Shown: positions 3,610 to 5,657 of the stretch, in pieces
Layout of the letters: every line of letters starts with the position of its first letter
How positions within the stretch are numbered: the first letter of the stretch is position 1
NCBI GenBank assembly: GCA_001791615.1
Contig: MGEY01000016.1
Coordinates: 1-5,657 of the forward strand
Length of the DNA: 5,657 bases
Direction of reading: 5' to 3'
Source: Candidatus Uhrbacteria bacterium RIFOXYA2_FULL_40_9
Lineage (GTDB): Bacteria; Patescibacteriota; Patescibacteriia; UBA9934; GWF2-40-263
Position numbers and translations under genes: made by a program
The notes under the pieces: generated by a model
Database searches by the model: none
What the model was told of the DNA's origin: nothing
The model's input: the letters and a program-made list of their open reading frames with translations, nothing else

Positions 3610-5657
3610 TTAAACAATGACTTGTTCTTTTCCAGCTTCTTGAAGATTCACAGAAAGAAGATTGCTCACACCATCCTCCCCCATCGTAACCCCATAAAGA
3701 ACATCCGACTTAGACATAGTTGCGCGATTATGTGTAATCACAATGAATTGAGTGAATGTTTGAAGCTTCTCAATAATACTCGCAAAACGAAATGTATTTC
3801 CTTCATCAAGAGCAGCATCAACCTCATCTAATACCACAAAAGGACTTGGATTCACGGACATAATCGCAGAGAGAAGAGCAATAGATGTCAAAGCTCGTTC
3901 TCCACCTGAAAGTAGGTTCAATGCTTTGAGTCGCTTGGCAGGAGGGGTTGCTTGAATATCAATTCCTACAACATGATCTTTGCGTTCTCTTCGTTTTGGA
4001 GAAACCATTTCTGTAATCTCTTCATCTTGTTCTCGTCGCACCTCTTCTCCTGTGTCAGACTGTGCTCGATCAAGTGTCACTTCCGTTTCCTCTTCTACTT
4101 CTTGCTTGGTCATTTTTACTAGTGAACAAGTTCCTCCCCCAAACAAAATTTTAAAATAGTTTTGAAATGCCTTATTGATTTCCTTGAACGCTGTTTCAGA
4201 TCGTTCTTTCACTTCCTTATCAAGTTCATCAATGACTTGTTCAGTTCCTTCCAAAGCCTTTTCCAAATCCCTCATTTGCTCCTCAAGAAAATCATAACGC
4301 ACACGAATCTCTTCATATTCTTGCACAATCTCAGGATCAATCCCTCCAATAAGCTCAAGTTTATATCGCATCCTTTGAATCTCTGCGTACAAACTCTCGG
4401 TCTGTGAAAAATTATCAGGACGTGTTGTAAAAATAGTAGAAGCTCTTGTTTTCATTGCCTCTTGCATTTCTCTTGTTAAGTTGGTCTGTCTTTCTTCTAA
4501 ACGGGCAAGTTCAATTTTTGAACTATTTCTCTCTGTTTCCAAAAAATGTAATTCCTTTTGTTCTGTGCGTAAAATCTTTTGCAAATCAATAAGCTCTTTT
4601 CGAACCGTTTGTTCTTGAGAAACAGAAGAATCCATCTGTTTCTCAATGTTTTGTATTTTCTCAGAAAGAACCGTTTGCGCTGTTTCTTTTTCATTAAGCT
4701 TTTTCTCTAAAAGAGGATCCGTCTTACATTCGTCTTCTACAGGACGTTGAAGTCGATCTGCAAGAGTTCTGGACTTTTTAACAAGTTGTTCAATTTCATC
4801 TTGAAGTTGATCTAAGACATCTAAAGTCTTTGTTGCTTTTACCTTTAATAAAAGTGCTTCTTGTTGTTTAGCAATCCCGTCAATTTCCTGAATAATTTTT
4901 GATAATGGAAGAGGTGTCCATTGAGATTGTGCTTTTACCTTTTCTAATTCGATTTTTCGCCTAATTTCATATTGTTCCTCACGTAATTGATGTTGTTCTT
5001 TTTGAAGTTGACGATAAGTTACTTGCAAGTGCATGAGTCCTTCATCTTGTCTTGTCTCCCCTTGTTCTTGTTCTTCAATACTTTGCAATTGTTTTTCTAC
5101 TGTTTCCAATTTTTCTATTTTTATAGAAAGAGCTACATCCTTCTTTTTGAATTGTGCTTTTGCTTCTTTCATCTGATCTTGAATTTTCCACCAGAGAGTT
5201 CCGTAATACTCTTGTTCTAACTCATGAAGTTCTTTTTCAAGACTTTCACGTTTTTCTAAACGTAAAACTTGTCGTTTCAATGACCGTAATCGAGGAGAAA
5301 TTTCAGCAAGAAGAAGATGTGCTTCGGAAAGATTCTCATAGGTTTTTCGAAGTTTTAATAAAGCCTGATGACGCTTGAGTTGTAATGGCTTCACTCCTGT
5401 TGCATCATCAAAAAACGCTTTTCGTTCCTCTGGAGTTGAAAGAAGGATATGGTCAACCATTCCTTGGCCAATGACACAATAAGATTGCTGACCAACATTT
5501 GCCTCTGCTAAAAGAAGATGAATGTCTGCTAAACGAACGTTTCGATTGTTCACCAAATACTCCGATTGTCCGTCACGAAAAAGACGACGTGTAATCATCA
5601 CCTCTGAAGCATCTACTGGCATGGAATAATCTTGATTATCAAGTGTAATAGCAACTT
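3610..5657 (-). CDS. smc: SMC-family chromosome segregation/condensation ATPase, 5' end outside window, apparently hinge-less
   Basis: The visible 681 residues are the C-terminal part of an SMC protein; the frame stays open through the right edge, so the first 90 or so residues, including Walker A, lie outside. Residues are numbered here from the Met at 5622, which is internal: eleven codons upstream (reading VAITLDNQDYS) still align with SMC. Visible parts are the end of the N-head with the Q-loop region IGQGMVDHIL (51-60), coiled coil (about 85-292), coiled coil (about 304-480) with the head-proximal GGIDPEIVQEYEEI segment (426-439), FGGG (494-497), signature LLSGGERAL (570-578), Walker B FVVLDEVDAALDE (595-607) and the H-loop ITHNRATM (629-636). 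SMC proteins are cytoplasmic dimers that fold and help segregate the chromosome. Typical length is near 1150-1190; about 770 is inferred here, and no hinge domain is seen. A charged insert (about 505-551) precedes the signature. It has its own terminator. Confidence 0.95.
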   Translation of the reverse strand, partial: VAITLDNQDYSMPVDASEVMITRRLFRDGQSEYLVNNRNVRLADIHLLLAEANVGQQSYCVIGQGMVDHILLSTPEERKAFFDDATGVKPLQLKRHQALLKLRKTYENLSEAHLLLAEISPRLRSLKRQVLRLEKRESLEKELHELEQEYYGTLWWKIQDQMKEAKAQFKKKDVALSIKIEKLETVEKQLQSIEEQEQGETRQDEGLMHLQVTYRQLQKEQHQLREEQYEIRRKIELEKVKAQSQWTPLPLSKIIQEIDGIAKQQEALLLKVKATKTLDVLDQLQDEIEQLVKKSRTLADRLQRPVEDECKTDPLLEKKLNEKETAQTVLSEKIQNIEKQMDSSVSQEQTVRKELIDLQKILRTEQKELHFLETERNSSKIELARLEERQTNLTREMQEAMKTRASTIFTTRPDNFSQTESLYAEIQRMRYKLELIGGIDPEIVQEYEEIRVRYDFLEEQMRDLEKALEGTEQVIDELDKEVKERSETAFKEINKAFQNYFKILFGGGTCSLVKMTKQEVEEETEVTLDRAQSDTGEEVRREQDEEITEMVSPKRRERKDHVVGIDIQATPPAKRLKALNLLSGGERALTSIALLSAIMSVNPSPFVVLDEVDAALDEGNTFRFASIIEKLQTFTQFIVITHNRATMSKSDVLYGVTMGEDGVSNLLSVNLQEAGKEQVIV

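Noticed and set aside
4714..4732. Rad50-type zinc hook in the SMC linker
   Set aside because: Only one cysteine (residue 299 counted from Met 5622) is present, with no CXXC, so a zinc hook cannot be supported.
5620..5622. Met at 5622 as the SMC start codon
   Set aside because: The frame continues upstream to the window edge with SMC-like residues (VAITLDNQDYS), and the Q-loop lies only about 50 residues after this Met. It is an internal methionine.
3610..5657. Alternative genetic code (UGA as Gly, as in Gracilibacteria)
   Set aside because: Conserved glycines such as those in LSGGE are encoded by GGN codons, and every gene ends at ordinary TAA or TAG stops with complete family ends. Nothing requires UGA as sense.

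Overview
The window carries four genes, all on the minus strand and each apparently its own transcription unit. In order of minus-strand transcription (right to left) they are: the 3' part of an SMC-family chromosome-organising ATPase (3610-5657, running off the right edge); a 112-residue protein resembling the DciA/DUF721 helicase-loader family (3170-3508); ribosomal protein bS16 with a long Ala/Glu/Lys-rich tail (2547-3047); and a 777-residue solenoid of 31-residue HEAT-like repeats ending in a short kinase-like domain (113-2446). No rRNA, tRNA, CRISPR array, insertion sequence or prophage gene is visible.

The sequence is AT-rich, bacterial, read with the standard code (UGA is not needed as a sense codon) and compact. 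An SMC shorter than usual with a charged insertion in its head, a small DciA-like protein, a lone rpsP and a large repeat protein with the 'PExxRxxLIExGL' pattern together suggest a small-genome bacterium of the candidate phyla radiation (Patescibacteria), perhaps near Peregrinibacteria. That placement rests on family resemblance and has not been tested by a search.

The three complete intergenic gaps (about 100-120 bp each) share one design: a hairpin terminator for the upstream gene, whose U-rich tail runs directly into the -35 box of the next gene's promoter. The rpsP promoter is close to consensus, the dciA-like promoter has a perfect -35 with an inverted-repeat cluster, and the promoter of the repeat-protein gene is weak. 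At the left edge the last gene ends in a 12-bp hairpin, and beyond it lies a possible plus-strand terminator, suggesting a convergent gene outside the window.

The genes do not form an obvious pathway. SMC and the DciA-like protein both concern chromosome maintenance and replication, bS16 is core translation, and the repeat protein is of unknown function. The most striking points are that the SMC seems to lack the hinge domain, and that the repeat protein carries a kinase-like domain in which the catalytic-loop Asp position is His and the C-lobe is almost absent.
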